64,000 nucleotides of DNA from CAVRIA01 sp963721115 (lineage in GTDB: Bacteria; Desulfobacterota; Binatia; HRBIN30; CADEER01). The notes under the pieces are model-generated. The model was not told the DNA's origin. It made no database searches and saw only the letters and a list, made by a program, of their open reading frames with translations. Of the stretch, positions 28,899 to 39,100 are shown piece after piece. Numbering within the stretch: the stretch's first letter is position 1; the number at the start of each line of letters is the position of its first letter. Position numbers and translations under genes: made by a program. The stretch spans positions 248,001 to 312,000 of the forward strand of contig CAVRIA010000021.1 of NCBI GenBank assembly GCA_963721115.1, in the 5' to 3' direction.

Positions 28899-30687
28899 GC
28901 CGTGGAGAGGGTGAATTTCGGAGGACGCGCAGACACCCGAGCAACGCCGGTCTCGCCTCGCTCCGTTGGCTTCCGGCCCTGGCCGCGGTGACGCTTTGCC
29001 TCGGCGTCGTGGCGGGCTCGCCGGCCGGCGCCGACGAAGTGCTGACCTGCGGCTCCGTGCTCACCCGCACCCTGACGCCCGGGGCGGTGCACCGCTTTCG
29101 CTTCACGGTGCCGGCGGAGACGGGAGTGTCCATCCAGGCCAGCGACGTCTCCGGCGGTATCGGTCTGCTCAGGCTGCGGGTGACCGGTCCCGACGGCACG
29201 CGCGAGACCTGCCGCGGAAACCTCGATTTCGTCAGCGACGGGGGGGACATGACCCTCGAGGTGTCGCCCTGCTTCGGAACCGGGGGAGGGACCTATACCT
29301 TGACCTTGCAGGTGGTCTCCGGCGGTGCCGACAACTGCTCTCGCTCCTTGTCGTGTGGAACGACACCCGACGGTACCGCGTTCCGGGTCGCGGGGCAGGT
29401 CGACGCGTTCGGCTTTTTCGGCGAGGAAGGGCAGCGAGTGAGCCTCTCGTTCGACGACCTGACGGACTCGATCGGCGGGATTCGCCTGCGTCTGTTCGGT
29501 CCGGAGGGAGACCTGGTGCCGGACTCGGAGGTCTGCCGCGCGCTCCCCAATCAGCCGGGTACGAGGACCTTCAGCACCGAGCTGCCGGATACCGGCATGT
29601 ACACGGCGCTGCTGAGCGCCTGCACGGCGCCGACGACGGGATCGTACCGGGTCACCTACCAGTCGAGCGGCTGCCCGATCGGGCCCTACATTACCTACTT
29701 CGGCGTGACGACCGGTGAAACGTTCCCGACCGATCCGATCGGAGTCGACGCGCAGGGGCGGTCCATCTACTTCCGCTCGCAGGGGGCGGGAACGTCCATC
29801 GTCGTCGAAGCCCGTCCCGGACCGAGCAACCGCGCGGTCGGCGCCACGACCTTCGTCGGCCAAGGGCTGCCCGACCTGCAGATGATCCTTTCGCGCCCCC
29901 TCGGCAACGGCGACCCGACCATCTGCGACATCGGGCCGCCCAAGCTGGGGGAGTACCGGCGACCCAGCCGTTTGCCTTCTCCTCCAAGCAAGACGTCGCC
30001 GATGCCATCAACGACCTCGGCTGTCGCTTCAACGACGGCCGGCCGGGGAGCTTTCTAGGCCGAGGTCCGACCAATGCGTGCACGCGCGCCAACGGGGGCT
30101 TCTTCGGCTTCGGCTTCGTCGACCCGACGTCGACCTTGCAGTACTGCGCCGAGGTCGCCTCGGACTGGCAGTTTCCCCTCGGCGATACGATCGTCGCCGC
30201 CCGGGTGACAGACGTAGCCGGCAACCTCGGCGCGCCGCGCGAGATCGTCGTGCGCGTCGGCATGCCGGGCACTCCTTCTCCGACGCGCACACCGACCCCG
30301 ACGCGCCCGACACCCACGCGGACGCGTACGCGCACGCCGACCCCGACGCGCACACGGACCCGGACACCGACGCGCCCGCCGGCGAGCCCGACGCAGGCGA
30401 TCTCGCTGACCGCGACGCCGACCGTGCCGATTCCGCCGTCGCAGACGCCCACGGCGCGCGCCACCCCGACGCCGCGCATCGGCCCCTGCGTCGGCGACTG
30501 CAACGGCGACGGCGAGGTGATGATCAACGAGCTCGGGCTGGCGGTGAACATCGCGCTCGGCAACACCTCGAGTGCGACCTGTCCGAGCGCCGATGTGGAC
30601 GGTGATCTGGTCGTCAGCGTCGGCGAGCTCGTCGCCTCGGTGCAAAACGCCCTGCTCGGCTGCCCGCTGCCGCCGCGGGCGCTCTGA
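28895..30687 (+). CDS. Exported PPC-domain protein with Thr/Pro linker and C-terminal dockerin-like module (one frame break)
   Basis: About 597 residues; the GTG at 28895 overlaps the anti-sigma stop by 4 bases (GTGA). A signal peptide (LPALAAVTLCLGVVAGSPAGA) precedes three beta-sandwich PPC-like repeats (VHRFRFTVPAETGVSIQ, VDAFGFFGEEGQRVSLSF, YTLTLQVVSGG). A frame slip in a G run (29947-29951) occurs at KLG/GVPATQ; one extra G restores the reading through CTRANGGFFGFGFVD. Then comes a (TP)n/RT linker (about 30280-30420) and a C-terminal CVGDCNGDGEVMINELGLA...ADVDGDLVVSVGELV...LLGC module with two Ca-loop-like halves and framing cysteines. It is probably a surface-bound product of the sigma regulon. 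Confidence 0.7.
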
Positions 30688-30822
30688 ACCTCGGCCGGCG
30701 CGGCGAAGCTGTCTCCTCGGGACGGCGACGAATCGTTCGGAGGGCCTTTACTGGCGCGTCCGGCTGCTGGTAAGACTCGTCGCGTGTGAACGCGTCGCCG
30801 ACTGACGAGTCGGGGAAGCGAT

Positions 30823-31359
30823 ATGGATGAGATAGATAAGATCCTCTATCGCTACGAACCTGGCCAGGAGACGGACCTCCTGCTGGCGACGTGGTGGGCC
30901 AAGCTGCACACGGCGGGCGACCTGTTCGCCGTGTTCCCCGCCGCGATCCACAATCTCAGCAGCTTTCTGCTCTGGTTTCGCTCGCCGCGCGAGCTCGCCT
31001 ATGCGATGGACGGCGAGGGGATCTGGCTGGCTGCCTGGTTCGAGCCGATGTTCACCGGAGCGATCATGGGGCTGTGGGTGGATCCGCGCTACCGGCGCTC
31101 GCGGCATGCGGTCGAGCTGGTGGGGCGTCTCTACGAGGAGGCGCTGTCCAGGTATCCGGTGCTTCTCGGCGTCACCAAGCAGCGGCGGCTGCTGCGCGCC
31201 TACGTCAAGGCGGGATACGAGGTACTGGGCTCGGTGCCCTATCTGTTCGACGGCGAGGAGGGCTGGATGCTGGTCCTGACGCGGCGGGCCTTCGAGAACA
31301 GCTGGTGGTTTCGCCGCCGCGCGGTCGGCGCAGAGCAGCGCGCGCGCCACGTTCACTGA
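30823..31359 (+). CDS. GNAT-like N-acetyltransferase-fold protein
   Basis: 178 residues. The ATG at 30823 follows a GGGGAAG-type site. The fold suggests GNAT: beta4-like IMGLWVDPRYRRSRHAVELV with a helix start, then VLLGVTKQRRLLRAYVKAGY (the acetyl-CoA-proximal strand and following helix) and a terminal strand YLFDGEEGWMLVLTRRAF. The classic R/QxxGxG/A loop is not clear, so CoA binding is uncertain. Target unknown. It stands alone between two convergent and divergent units, with 135 bp of unassigned sequence upstream. Confidence 0.55.
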   Translation: MDEIDKILYRYEPGQETDLLLATWWAKLHTAGDLFAVFPAAIHNLSSFLLWFRSPRELAYAMDGEGIWLAAWFEPMFTGAIMGLWVDPRYRRSRHAVELVGRLYEEALSRYPVLLGVTKQRRLLRAYVKAGYEVLGSVPYLFDGEEGWMLVLTRRAFENSWWFRRRAVGAEQRARHVH

Positions 31360-31402
31360 GCGCCGCTGTGGCGTGAGGCGGTACGAAGCGCGGGCTGCTT
31401 GC

Positions 31403-33172
31403 TCAGTGCTCGGAGGCCGCCTCGGGATAGCGCAGCAGGAGCTGGGAGTTGTACGCCGCGAGCACGTCGTCGCGCTTGACCAGGCCGAGCACCCGCCGCG
31501 ACGTGGGGCTCTCCATCACCGGTAGCGCCGCCACGTCGCGCTTGGCGAGCAGGCCGATCGCGGTGCCCAGCGTGTCGTCCGGCGTCAGCCACACCAGATG
31601 CTCGTTGGCGACGTCCTTCGCCACCACCAGCTCCTTCAGCCCCTCCTCGAACAGCACCTCGCGCAGCTCCTGAAAAGTCAGCGAGCCGCTCATCATGCCG
31701 TTGTCGTCGACCACCGGAAAGTAGTCGTGCCGAGAGCCGGAGATGACCGGCAGGATGCCGCGCAGCGGCATGCGCTCGGGGATGACCTGGAAGTCGCGCG
31801 TCATCACCTCGCCCACCTTCACGCTCTGTAGGATCGAGGCCTCCTTGCCGGCCCGCAGGTTGATGCCACGGCGCTGCAGCTCGACCTCGTCGATCGACTC
31901 GACGCCGAAAGCGCGCACCACGACCAGCCCGGCGATGATGCAGAACAGGACCGGCAGCACGATCATGTAGCTGGCGGTCAGCTCGAAGAGCAGGAAGGCG
32001 GCGGTGAGGGGCGCCTGCGTGGTGGCGGCCAGGAAGCCGGCCATGCCCACCATCGCATAGGCTCCCGGGTCGGCGGTCGCGTGCGGCAGAAGGCGGTGCA
32101 TGAGGGCGCCGAAGCCGCCGCCGAGCATGGTGCCGATGTAGAGGGAGGGGGCGAAGGTCCCGCCGACGCCGCCGGAGCCGAGGGTGAGCGAGGTCGCGAC
32201 CAGCTTGCCGGCGACCAGCAGCAGCATGAGCCACCACACCAGCTGGCCGTCCAGGGCGCTCTGGATGAACTCGTAGCCGTTTCCCATCACCTGCGGCAGC
32301 GCGATGGCGACGCTGCCCATGAGGAGGGCGCCGATCAACGGCTTCAGGTGGATCGGCAGGGGCAGGCGGGCGAACAGGTCGCGGGTGCCATAGAAGAACG
32401 AGATGAAGAAGATCGCCAGAAACCCGGCGCAGATGCCGAGCAGGACGTACGACAGCAGCTCGATCGGGCTCACCATCGTGTAGACGGGGACCAGGAAGGC
32501 CGGGTGCAGCCCGAAGGTGGCGCGCGAGATGACGGTGGCGACTCCGGCCGCGAGCACCAAAGCGACGAACGACTGCAGCTGGAAGTCGCCCATCAGCACC
32601 AACTCCACGGCGAACATCACACCCGTGATCGGGGCGTCGAAGGTCGCCGCGATGCCCGCCGCCACGCCGCTGGCGATCAGGACGCGCAGGCGCGTGGCGG
32701 ACGACTTCAGCCACTGGCCGATCGCCGATCCCAGGCCGCCGCCGAGCTGGGCGATCGGTCCCTCGACGCCGACCGATCCGCCGGAGCCGATGACCAGCGA
32801 GGCGGCGATCACCTTGGGGATGATCAGGCGCTTCTTCACCATGCCGCCGCGCACGTTGACCAGCTCGAGGAAGCCCGGAAAGCCGTAGCCGTAGATCTGG
32901 CCGGGAAACATCAGGGCGAATGGAATGACGAGCAGTGCGCCGGTCAGCGGGAGAAGCGGCAGCAGCAACCGGGTGCGCCCGAACAGCTCGATGCCGAGCT
33001 GGCCGGCCAGCCAGCCGCGGACGAGGTGCGTGACGAAGTCCACCGAGTAGCGGAAGGCGATGTTGCCGAGACCGCCGAGCACGCCGACGAGCAACGCCAG
33101 GAGGATGATGTACGTGTTCTCGTCCAGCGTGAAACGCCGGTGCACGATGTCTGCGGACGTGGGACTAGACAT
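31403..33172 (-). CDS. ClC-type chloride channel/antiporter with CBS domains
   Basis: 589 residues from the ATG at 33172; extra in-frame sequence upstream is rejected because it contains no helix and overlaps the promoter of the divergent gene. Eighteen-helix ClC core: filter motifs GSGGSVGVEGPIAQLGG (the gating Glu in GVEGP is present), GSGGVGGTFAPSLYIG, and GAIPYAMVGMAGFLAATTQ-type region (PGAYAMVGMAGFLAA). Two C-terminal CBS domains follow (about residues 460-580; VGEVMTRDFQVIPE and LVWLTPDDTLGTAIGLLAKR), which sense nucleotides or ionic strength. The protein lies in the inner membrane and exchanges Cl- with H+, e.g. in acid tolerance. It is divergent from the RNA methyltransferase gene. 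Confidence 0.92.
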   Translation of the reverse strand: MSSPTSADIVHRRFTLDENTYIILLALLVGVLGGLGNIAFRYSVDFVTHLVRGWLAGQLGIELFGRTRLLLPLLPLTGALLVIPFALMFPGQIYGYGFPGFLELVNVRGGMVKKRLIIPKVIAASLVIGSGGSVGVEGPIAQLGGGLGSAIGQWLKSSATRLRVLIASGVAAGIAATFDAPITGVMFAVELVLMGDFQLQSFVALVLAAGVATVISRATFGLHPAFLVPVYTMVSPIELLSYVLLGICAGFLAIFFISFFYGTRDLFARLPLPIHLKPLIGALLMGSVAIALPQVMGNGYEFIQSALDGQLVWWLMLLLVAGKLVATSLTLGSGGVGGTFAPSLYIGTMLGGGFGALMHRLLPHATADPGAYAMVGMAGFLAATTQAPLTAAFLLFELTASYMIVLPVLFCIIAGLVVVRAFGVESIDEVELQRRGINLRAGKEASILQSVKVGEVMTRDFQVIPERMPLRGILPVISGSRHDYFPVVDDNGMMSGSLTFQELREVLFEEGLKELVVAKDVANEHLVWLTPDDTLGTAIGLLAKRDVAALPVMESPTSRRVLGLVKRDDVLAAYNSQLLLRYPEAASEH

Positions 33173-33299
33173 GCTGCATGGGGAGCGATCGAGGTGAACT
33201 ACCCCGACTATTCGACCGGACCGGCCAAAGTCAAACTCGGAACCGCAGCCTGCGGCTCTGCAGACGTCGCCGCGGTGTGCTAACCGGAGCGACGACCAC

Positions 33300-34496
33300 A
33301 TGAGCCCACCGTCCGAATCCCGCCCGCCGAACGCCCTTCGCCGCCCGGCAACGCCGTGCCCGCACCATCCGGACTGCGCCGGCTGCCCGCTCATCGGCAT
33401 GCCCTACGGCCTGCAGCTGGCGCACAAGCACGAGCGCGTCCGCGAAGCGCTGCGGTGTCACCCGGCACTCGCCGCGCTCGCCGTTCCCGCACCGGTCGGC
33501 TCGCCGCGGGCCTTCGGCTATCGCAATCAGGCCAAGCTCGTCGCCCGCCGCGCCCGGCACGGCCTTCTGCTCGGGGTCTACCGGCCGGGGACGCACGAGG
33601 TCGTGGACATCTCCCGCTGCCCGGTGCACCAGCCCTCGATCGCCGCGGTTCTGCCGCCGCTGAGCGCCGCGCTGGAGCGCCTGCGGGTACCGGTGTACGA
33701 CGAGCGCACCGGCGCCGGCTGGCTTCGCTACGTCGTCGTGCGCGCCAGCGCCTGGAAGAAGTCCGTCCAGGTCATCCTGGTCGCGCGCGATCGCGGCTTC
33801 GCGGGCGAGCGCCAGCTGGTGCAGGCGTTGCGCCGCCTCCGCGGCGTGCAAACCGTCGTGCTCAATCTCAACCGCGACCCGGGGAACGCCATCTTCGGCG
33901 ACCGCTTCGTGGGGCTGACGCCCGAGACATCCCTGATCGATCGGGTCGGCGGCCTGAAGCTGAAGAGCGGTGCCGGTGCCTTTCTGCAGGCGAACCTGGC
34001 CGCCGCCCGGCGCGTCTACGACTGCGTTCTCGCCTGGGCGGAGCCGCGCCCCGACGACGTCGCGGTCGATCTGTACGCCGGCGTCGGCGCCATCAGCTTC
34101 TACCTGGCCGGCCACGCCCGGCTCGTCTACGGGATCGAGGAGTCGCCGCGGGCGGTGCTCGACGCGAAGGAGAACATCCGACTGAACGGGTTCCACAACG
34201 TCCGCTTCCTCGCCGGCGCGGCCGGTCCTGCCCTGCGCGACCTGGCGCCGCGCCTGCAACGCGTCGACCTGCTGACCCTCAACCCGCCGCGCAAGGGCGC
34301 CGACGAGCAGGCGCGCGAGGCCATCGTCGCCTGCCGGCCGCGCCGCGTCGTCTACGTGTCCTGCGATCCCGACACGCTGGCGCGCGACCTCGCGTGGTTC
34401 GCGGAGCGCGGCTATCGCCCGCTTCGCCTGCAGCCCTTCGATCTGCTGCCGCAGACGGAGCACGTCGAGTGCGTCGCGCTGATGGAGAGGGAGTGA
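33300..34496 (+). CDS. 23S rRNA (uracil-C5)-methyltransferase, RlmD/RlmCD-TrmA family
   Basis: 398 residues. It methylates C5 of a uridine in 23S rRNA with SAM. An N-terminal iron-sulphur cluster set is visible (PCPHHPDCAGCPLI, then SRCPVHQ). The SAM domain begins at LYAGVGAISFYLAG with the later DLLTLNPPRKGAD. The catalytic nucleophile is Cys in VYVSCDPDTLARDL and general base in the C-terminal LLPQTEHVECVALMERE (family motif QTxHVE). Length and motif order are normal for the family. The ATG at 33300 has a weak GGAG site 11 bases upstream. It faces the ClC gene and converges on the reductase gene at 34609. Confidence 0.9.
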   Translation: MSPPSESRPPNALRRPATPCPHHPDCAGCPLIGMPYGLQLAHKHERVREALRCHPALAALAVPAPVGSPRAFGYRNQAKLVARRARHGLLLGVYRPGTHEVVDISRCPVHQPSIAAVLPPLSAALERLRVPVYDERTGAGWLRYVVVRASAWKKSVQVILVARDRGFAGERQLVQALRRLRGVQTVVLNLNRDPGNAIFGDRFVGLTPETSLIDRVGGLKLKSGAGAFLQANLAAARRVYDCVLAWAEPRPDDVAVDLYAGVGAISFYLAGHARLVYGIEESPRAVLDAKENIRLNGFHNVRFLAGAAGPALRDLAPRLQRVDLLTLNPPRKGADEQAREAIVACRPRRVVYVSCDPDTLARDLAWFAERGYRPLRLQPFDLLPQTEHVECVALMERE

Positions 34497-34533
34497 TGCC
34501 GGCGGCGCGCTCCGGGCGATTCTTCGTATTGAC

Positions 34534-34595
34534 CCTCAGCCTGAGCCTCAGCCCAAGCCTGTGCCTACGAAGCCGGGCGTAGCCGGGTGAGTTTC
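34534..34595. repeat. Intergenic (GCCTNN)n repeat, site A
   Basis: A run of degenerate hexamers (CTCAGC-CTGAGC-CTCAGC-CCAAGC-CTGTGC-C) is followed by a short inverted-repeat tail CCGGGC-gtag-CCGGG and TGAGTTTCA. It lies between the convergent genes ending at 34496 and 34609, so it probably also serves as a terminator. The tail ACGAAGCCGGGC...GAGTTTCA recurs at site C (39741-39778). Confidence 0.5.
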
Positions 34596-34608
34596 AAACG
34601 GATCGCGG

Positions 34609-35865
34609 TCAGGTCCAGCTGAGGAGGCGGTGCGCCCGGCTCAGCTCGGTGCGCATCGGGATCTCGAACGGGCAGCGCGCCTCGCACGGGGCGGGGCACC
34701 CCGCGCAGTGGTCGGCGCGGCGCCGCGGGTCGACGTCCGCATAGCGCCGCATCGCCTCCTTCTCCTGGCCGTAGCGGTCGGCGTACATCGCGTAGCGCAG
34801 GACGTCGTCGACCGGGACGCCGTACGGACACGCATCGAGGCATTCGCCGCAGCCCGGGCGACAGTAGCGGCGCGCGATCAGCCGGTCGTACTTCTCGAGC
34901 AGCGCGACGTCGTCTCCGCTCGGCTTCTTGCCCGAGGCGTACAGGTACTCGTCGATCTGGCCGAAGCGGGTCATGGTGACCACCAGGCCGCTGACGTCGT
35001 CGTTCGAGAGAACCCACTTGAAGGCCGCCTGGGCGAAGGACTCGCGCTCCGTCGGGGTGAACTCGGCAAGGTGGCTGTGGTAGGCGCCCTTCAGCGTCTT
35101 CATCGCCACGACGCCCATGCCGCGCTGGTGGGCGCGCTGGAAGATGTCGTGCAGATCGGGCCAGCTCTCGAAGTTGTAGGCGACCATGATGACGTCGAAG
35201 CGGCCGCTGTCGACGGCGTGCCGCATGACCGTCTCCAGGTCGGGCGTGTGGCTGGAGACGCCGAGGAAGCGCACCTTGCCGGCCTGCTCGAGGCGATCGA
35301 ACGCTTCGTGGATGTTCGGCGCCATCAGTCGGTCGATCGAGTTCACCGCGTGGATGTGCACGAGGTCGAGGTAATCGGTGCCGAGCCGCTTCAGGCTCGC
35401 CTCGACCGCGGCGACGACCTCCGGAACCGGCGTGTCGCTCGCCAGGTGCCCCTTCGGCGTGCAGAACTTCGAGACCACGAACAGGCGGTCGCGCGGCAAA
35501 CCGCGGATGCCCTCGCCGAGCGCCTTCTCCGAGGCGGCGTCCGAGTAGTCGGGCGAGGTGTCGAAGTAGTTGATGCCGCGCTCCACCGCGCGCCGCGCGA
35601 CCGCGGCGTCGCTCAGGCCGGAGCAGCCGAAGGAGATGTCCGACATCCGGTAGCCGGTGCTGCCGAGGGTGCGGAATCTCTCCACCCGCGAGCCCTCCCA
35701 GGCGGGGTTCTGCGTGTCGGCCCTCGGCGGTCCGGACAACAGGAAGAGCTCCTTCCGGTACTTGCAGGCCGCCGCGATCGCCGCGCCCCCGGCGACGGCG
35801 CCGGCCGAGGCGAGGATGGCGCGCCGCGTCAGTTTGGACCGCTTTACCGCTTCGTCTTTCGCCAT
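34609..35865 (-). CDS. Tat-exported aldo/keto reductase with two ferredoxin-type clusters
   Basis: 418 residues from the ATG at 35865 (site GGAGGA upstream); the longer ORF start lacks character. A twin-arginine signal (KLTRRAILASAGAVAGGAAI) suggests export folded through Tat. The AKR barrel holds the catalytic tetrad pattern: Asp and Tyr in YFDTSPDYSDAA, Lys in VVSKFCTPKG, His in LVHIHAVNS. The C-terminus has two cluster sets, CRPGCGECLDACPYG and CAGCPAPCEARCPFE, typical of ferredoxin-fused AKRs. It probably reduces a carbonyl or couples electron transfer in the periplasm; the substrate is unknown. Confidence 0.85.
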   Translation of the reverse strand: MAKDEAVKRSKLTRRAILASAGAVAGGAAIAAACKYRKELFLLSGPPRADTQNPAWEGSRVERFRTLGSTGYRMSDISFGCSGLSDAAVARRAVERGINYFDTSPDYSDAASEKALGEGIRGLPRDRLFVVSKFCTPKGHLASDTPVPEVVAAVEASLKRLGTDYLDLVHIHAVNSIDRLMAPNIHEAFDRLEQAGKVRFLGVSSHTPDLETVMRHAVDSGRFDVIMVAYNFESWPDLHDIFQRAHQRGMGVVAMKTLKGAYHSHLAEFTPTERESFAQAAFKWVLSNDDVSGLVVTMTRFGQIDEYLYASGKKPSGDDVALLEKYDRLIARRYCRPGCGECLDACPYGVPVDDVLRYAMYADRYGQEKEAMRRYADVDPRRRADHCAGCPAPCEARCPFEIPMRTELSRAHRLLSWT

Positions 35866-36014
35866 GGCGTTCCTCCGCCGCGAAGATGGTCGGACCCGCG
35901 TCCCGGATCGGCGCGCGGCTCGTGCTGCGCGCGCAAACAGACTACCGCGCAGTGCGGGTCGCGTGAAGGGCCCGACCGCATCGCGCAAAAGATCTCATCC
36001 GAACCTCGCCTGAG

Positions 36015-36082
36015 CCCTTGCCTCTGCCTGTGCCTCTCCGAGAAAATCCGGGCAAAGGCCAGGCACAGGTACAGGCCAAGGG
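36015..36082. repeat. Intergenic hairpin repeat, site B
   Basis: CCCTTGCCTCTGCCTGTGCCT (36015-36035) pairs with AGGCACAGGTACAGGCCAAGGG (36061-36082), an imperfect inverted repeat of about 20 bp with a 25-bp loop. It lies in the divergent gap between the reductase (start 35865) and the cyclase (start 36145), so it is not a simple terminator. It belongs to the same family as sites A, C, D and E. Confidence 0.5.
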
Positions 36083-36144
36083 TATCGGCAAATCCCCCCC
36101 ACGTCCGTGTGAGGGGTGCTTGACTCGCGCCCGTTTCCGAACGA

Positions 36145-39100
36145 ATGTCGGGCATGCACTGCGCGAGCTGTGGCACCGAGCTGTTGCCCGGCAAGCAGTT
36201 CTGCCATGCCTGCGGGGCGCGTGCGACGCTCACCTGTCCGAGCTGCAAGGCCGAGGTCGACGCCGGCTTCCGCTTCTGTCCCGACTGCGGCTTCGAGATC
36301 GCGGCCGAGCTCGCGCAGCCGGGAGCGGGCGATTCCCCGCGCCAACGCATTGCCAGCAACATGCCCGCCGGGATGGCGGACAAGATCCGCGCCTCCCGGC
36401 GCGCCATCGAGGGGGAGCGCAAGCAGGTCACGGTGATGTTCTGTGACCTGGTCGGCTCGACTGCGGTGGCGGGCCATCTCGATCCGGAGGAGTACCGCGA
36501 GGTGCTCGACCGCTACACGGCTCTCGCCATGCACGAGATCTATCGCTTCGAGGGCTTCGTGAACCAGCTCGCCGGAGACGGGGTGATGGCCCTGTTCGGC
36601 GCGCCGATCGCGCACGAGGACGCGCCGCAGCGCGCCGTCTGGACCGCCCTGGCCATTCGCGACGCGCTGGCGCAGTTCAACGACGAGCTCAAGGTCGAGC
36701 GCGGCTTCGAGCTGCCGGCGCGCATCGGCATCCACACCGGACCGGTGGTCGTCGGCACGGTGGGCAGCGATCTCAAGATGGACTACACGGCGATCGGCGA
36801 CACCACCAACCTCGCCGCGCGCCTCGAGTCGCTGGCCCGGCCGGGCACGGTTCTGATCAGCGCGGCCACCGCGCGGCTGGTGCGCGGCTTCTTCGAGATG
36901 CAGCCGCTCGGGCCGCTGGAGGTGAAGGGGAAGGAGGAGCCGGTCAGCGCCTGCGAGGTCATCGGGGTCAGCCGCGAGGCGAGCCCGATGGCGGTCGCCG
37001 CGGCGCGCGGGCTGACGCCCCTGGTCGGTCGCGCCGAGGAGCTGGCGCAGCTCGACGCCTGCTTTCAGCGCCTGCACGGGCGCCTGGCGCAGATCGTCTC
37101 GGTGGTCGGCGACGCCGGCAGCGGCAAGTCGCGCGTCATTCACGAGTTCAAGCGCAGCCTCGCCGCGCAGGACGTGCTGTTCCTGGAAGGGCGCTGCTCC
37201 GCGCTCAACCAGATGGAGCCCTACTTTCCCATCGTCACCATGCTGCGCGCGTACTTCGAGCTGAACGGCGACGAGCCGGACGACGTCGAGTGCGAGAAGG
37301 TGGCGCGCAAGGTGGGGATCGCTTCGGAGCGCCTGGAGGAGGAGTATCCGCTGCTCTGCGATCTGCTCTCCGTGTCGCCCGGCCACGGGGCCGAGGGAGC
37401 GCCGGAGGAGCTCAAGCGGCAGACCTTCGACGCCGTGGCGAAGCTGGTGATCAGCGAGAGCCGCCGCCAGCCGGTGGTGATGATCGTCGAGGACCTGCAC
37501 TGGATCGACGAAGCGTCGCGCGAGCTGCTGGAGATGGCGGCGTCGCGTCTGGTGCGGGCGCCGGTGATGCTGCTCGTCAGCCACCGACCCGAGTACCGGC
37601 CGGCGTGGCGGACCACGGCCGCGACGACGCAGCTCTTTCTGCGCCCGCTGTTCAACGGCGAGATCATCGCCATCACGGAAGCGCTGGCCGGCGGCAAGCT
37701 GCCGGAGGACCTGCGGCGGTCGATTCTGGAGAAGGCGGAGGGCAGTCCTTTCTTCGCCGAGGAGATCACCCGCTCGCTGCTCGAAGAGGGCTACCTCACC
37801 GCGGGCGACGACGGCGAGTGCCGGCTGACGCGGCCGGTCGAGGAGATCCGCATTCCGGGCACGGTACAGGAGGTGCTCGCCGCCCGGCTCGATCGGCTCG
37901 GGGTCGAGGCCAAGCGGGTGGTCCAGGTCGCCGCCGTCTTCGGACGCCAGTTCGGCCGGGTACGCCTCGAGCAGCTGCTCGCCGACGAGGGGCTCGACGT
38001 CGCCGCGCAGCTGCGCGAGCTCGAGCAGCGCGGCATCATTCACCGCAAGAGCATGTTCTCGACCGAGGAGTACCGGTTCGGCGAGAGCCTGACGCAGGAG
38101 GTGGCGTACGAGGGGCTGTTGATCCGGCAGAGGCGCCAGCTGCACGAGCGCATCGGGCTTTTGCTCGAGGGCGGCAGCGGCGACGGTGCCGAGCGGCCGG
38201 TGCTGATCGCGCACCACTTCGCGCACAGCGACAACCGCGAGAAGGCGGTGGAGATGCTGCTGCGGGCGGCGGTCGAGGCGGAGCGCCTGCCGTCGTACGG
38301 CAGCGCCCTCGATCTCTATCGCCAGGCATGGGATCTCGGCGAGGCGGCGCTGCGGGACAACGCCAACGGCGACGAGCAACTGCGCACTTGGCTCATCGAG
38401 GCGACTCTGGGCTTCGTCCGCGTCACGGTTCTCTACGGGTCGTCCGACGACCCGGACGCGCGGCGCGCGGTCGAGCGCGGTAGTACCGTCGCCCACGAGA
38501 CCGGGGCGGAAGGAGCGGTGGCGTCGTTCTTCACGTACTACGGCATGATCCTGGCCGGCGACCGCGAGCGCTTCGCCGAAGCGTTGCCCCTGATCGAGCA
38601 GGCGGTGTCGATCGCGCGTCGGGTGGGGCCCGAGATCACCGCCATCAACATCTCGCGCGGCGTGGCCTGGACCTACCTGCTCGACGGCCGCTTCGACGAG
38701 GCGCGCCGCCACATCGAGAAGACCATGAGCGAGCTCGAGCGATTCGGGCAGCGTGAGCAGCTGTCGGATCTCTACCTCGGCGCGCGCTGGATGCAGGACA
38801 GGATCCTCTTCTACTCCGACGATCTGGAAGCGGGGTTGCGATCGGCGCCGGAGACCTACGAGCTGGCCGTACAGGCGGGCAACCGCACTATTCAGACTTC
38901 GTCGGCCACCGGCCTGGCGCACATGTCGTACCTGCGCGGACAGCCGCACGAGGCGAAGCGTTGGGCGGATCGCGGCCTCGAGATCGCCGAGGCGATCGGC
39001 AGCCTCGGTGCCATCCATCACGCCGCGGCGGTGGCTCTGGCGGCGCGGGTCGACCTCGGCGACCCGCACCCCATGTCGCGCTACGCGGACGTCATCGAGG

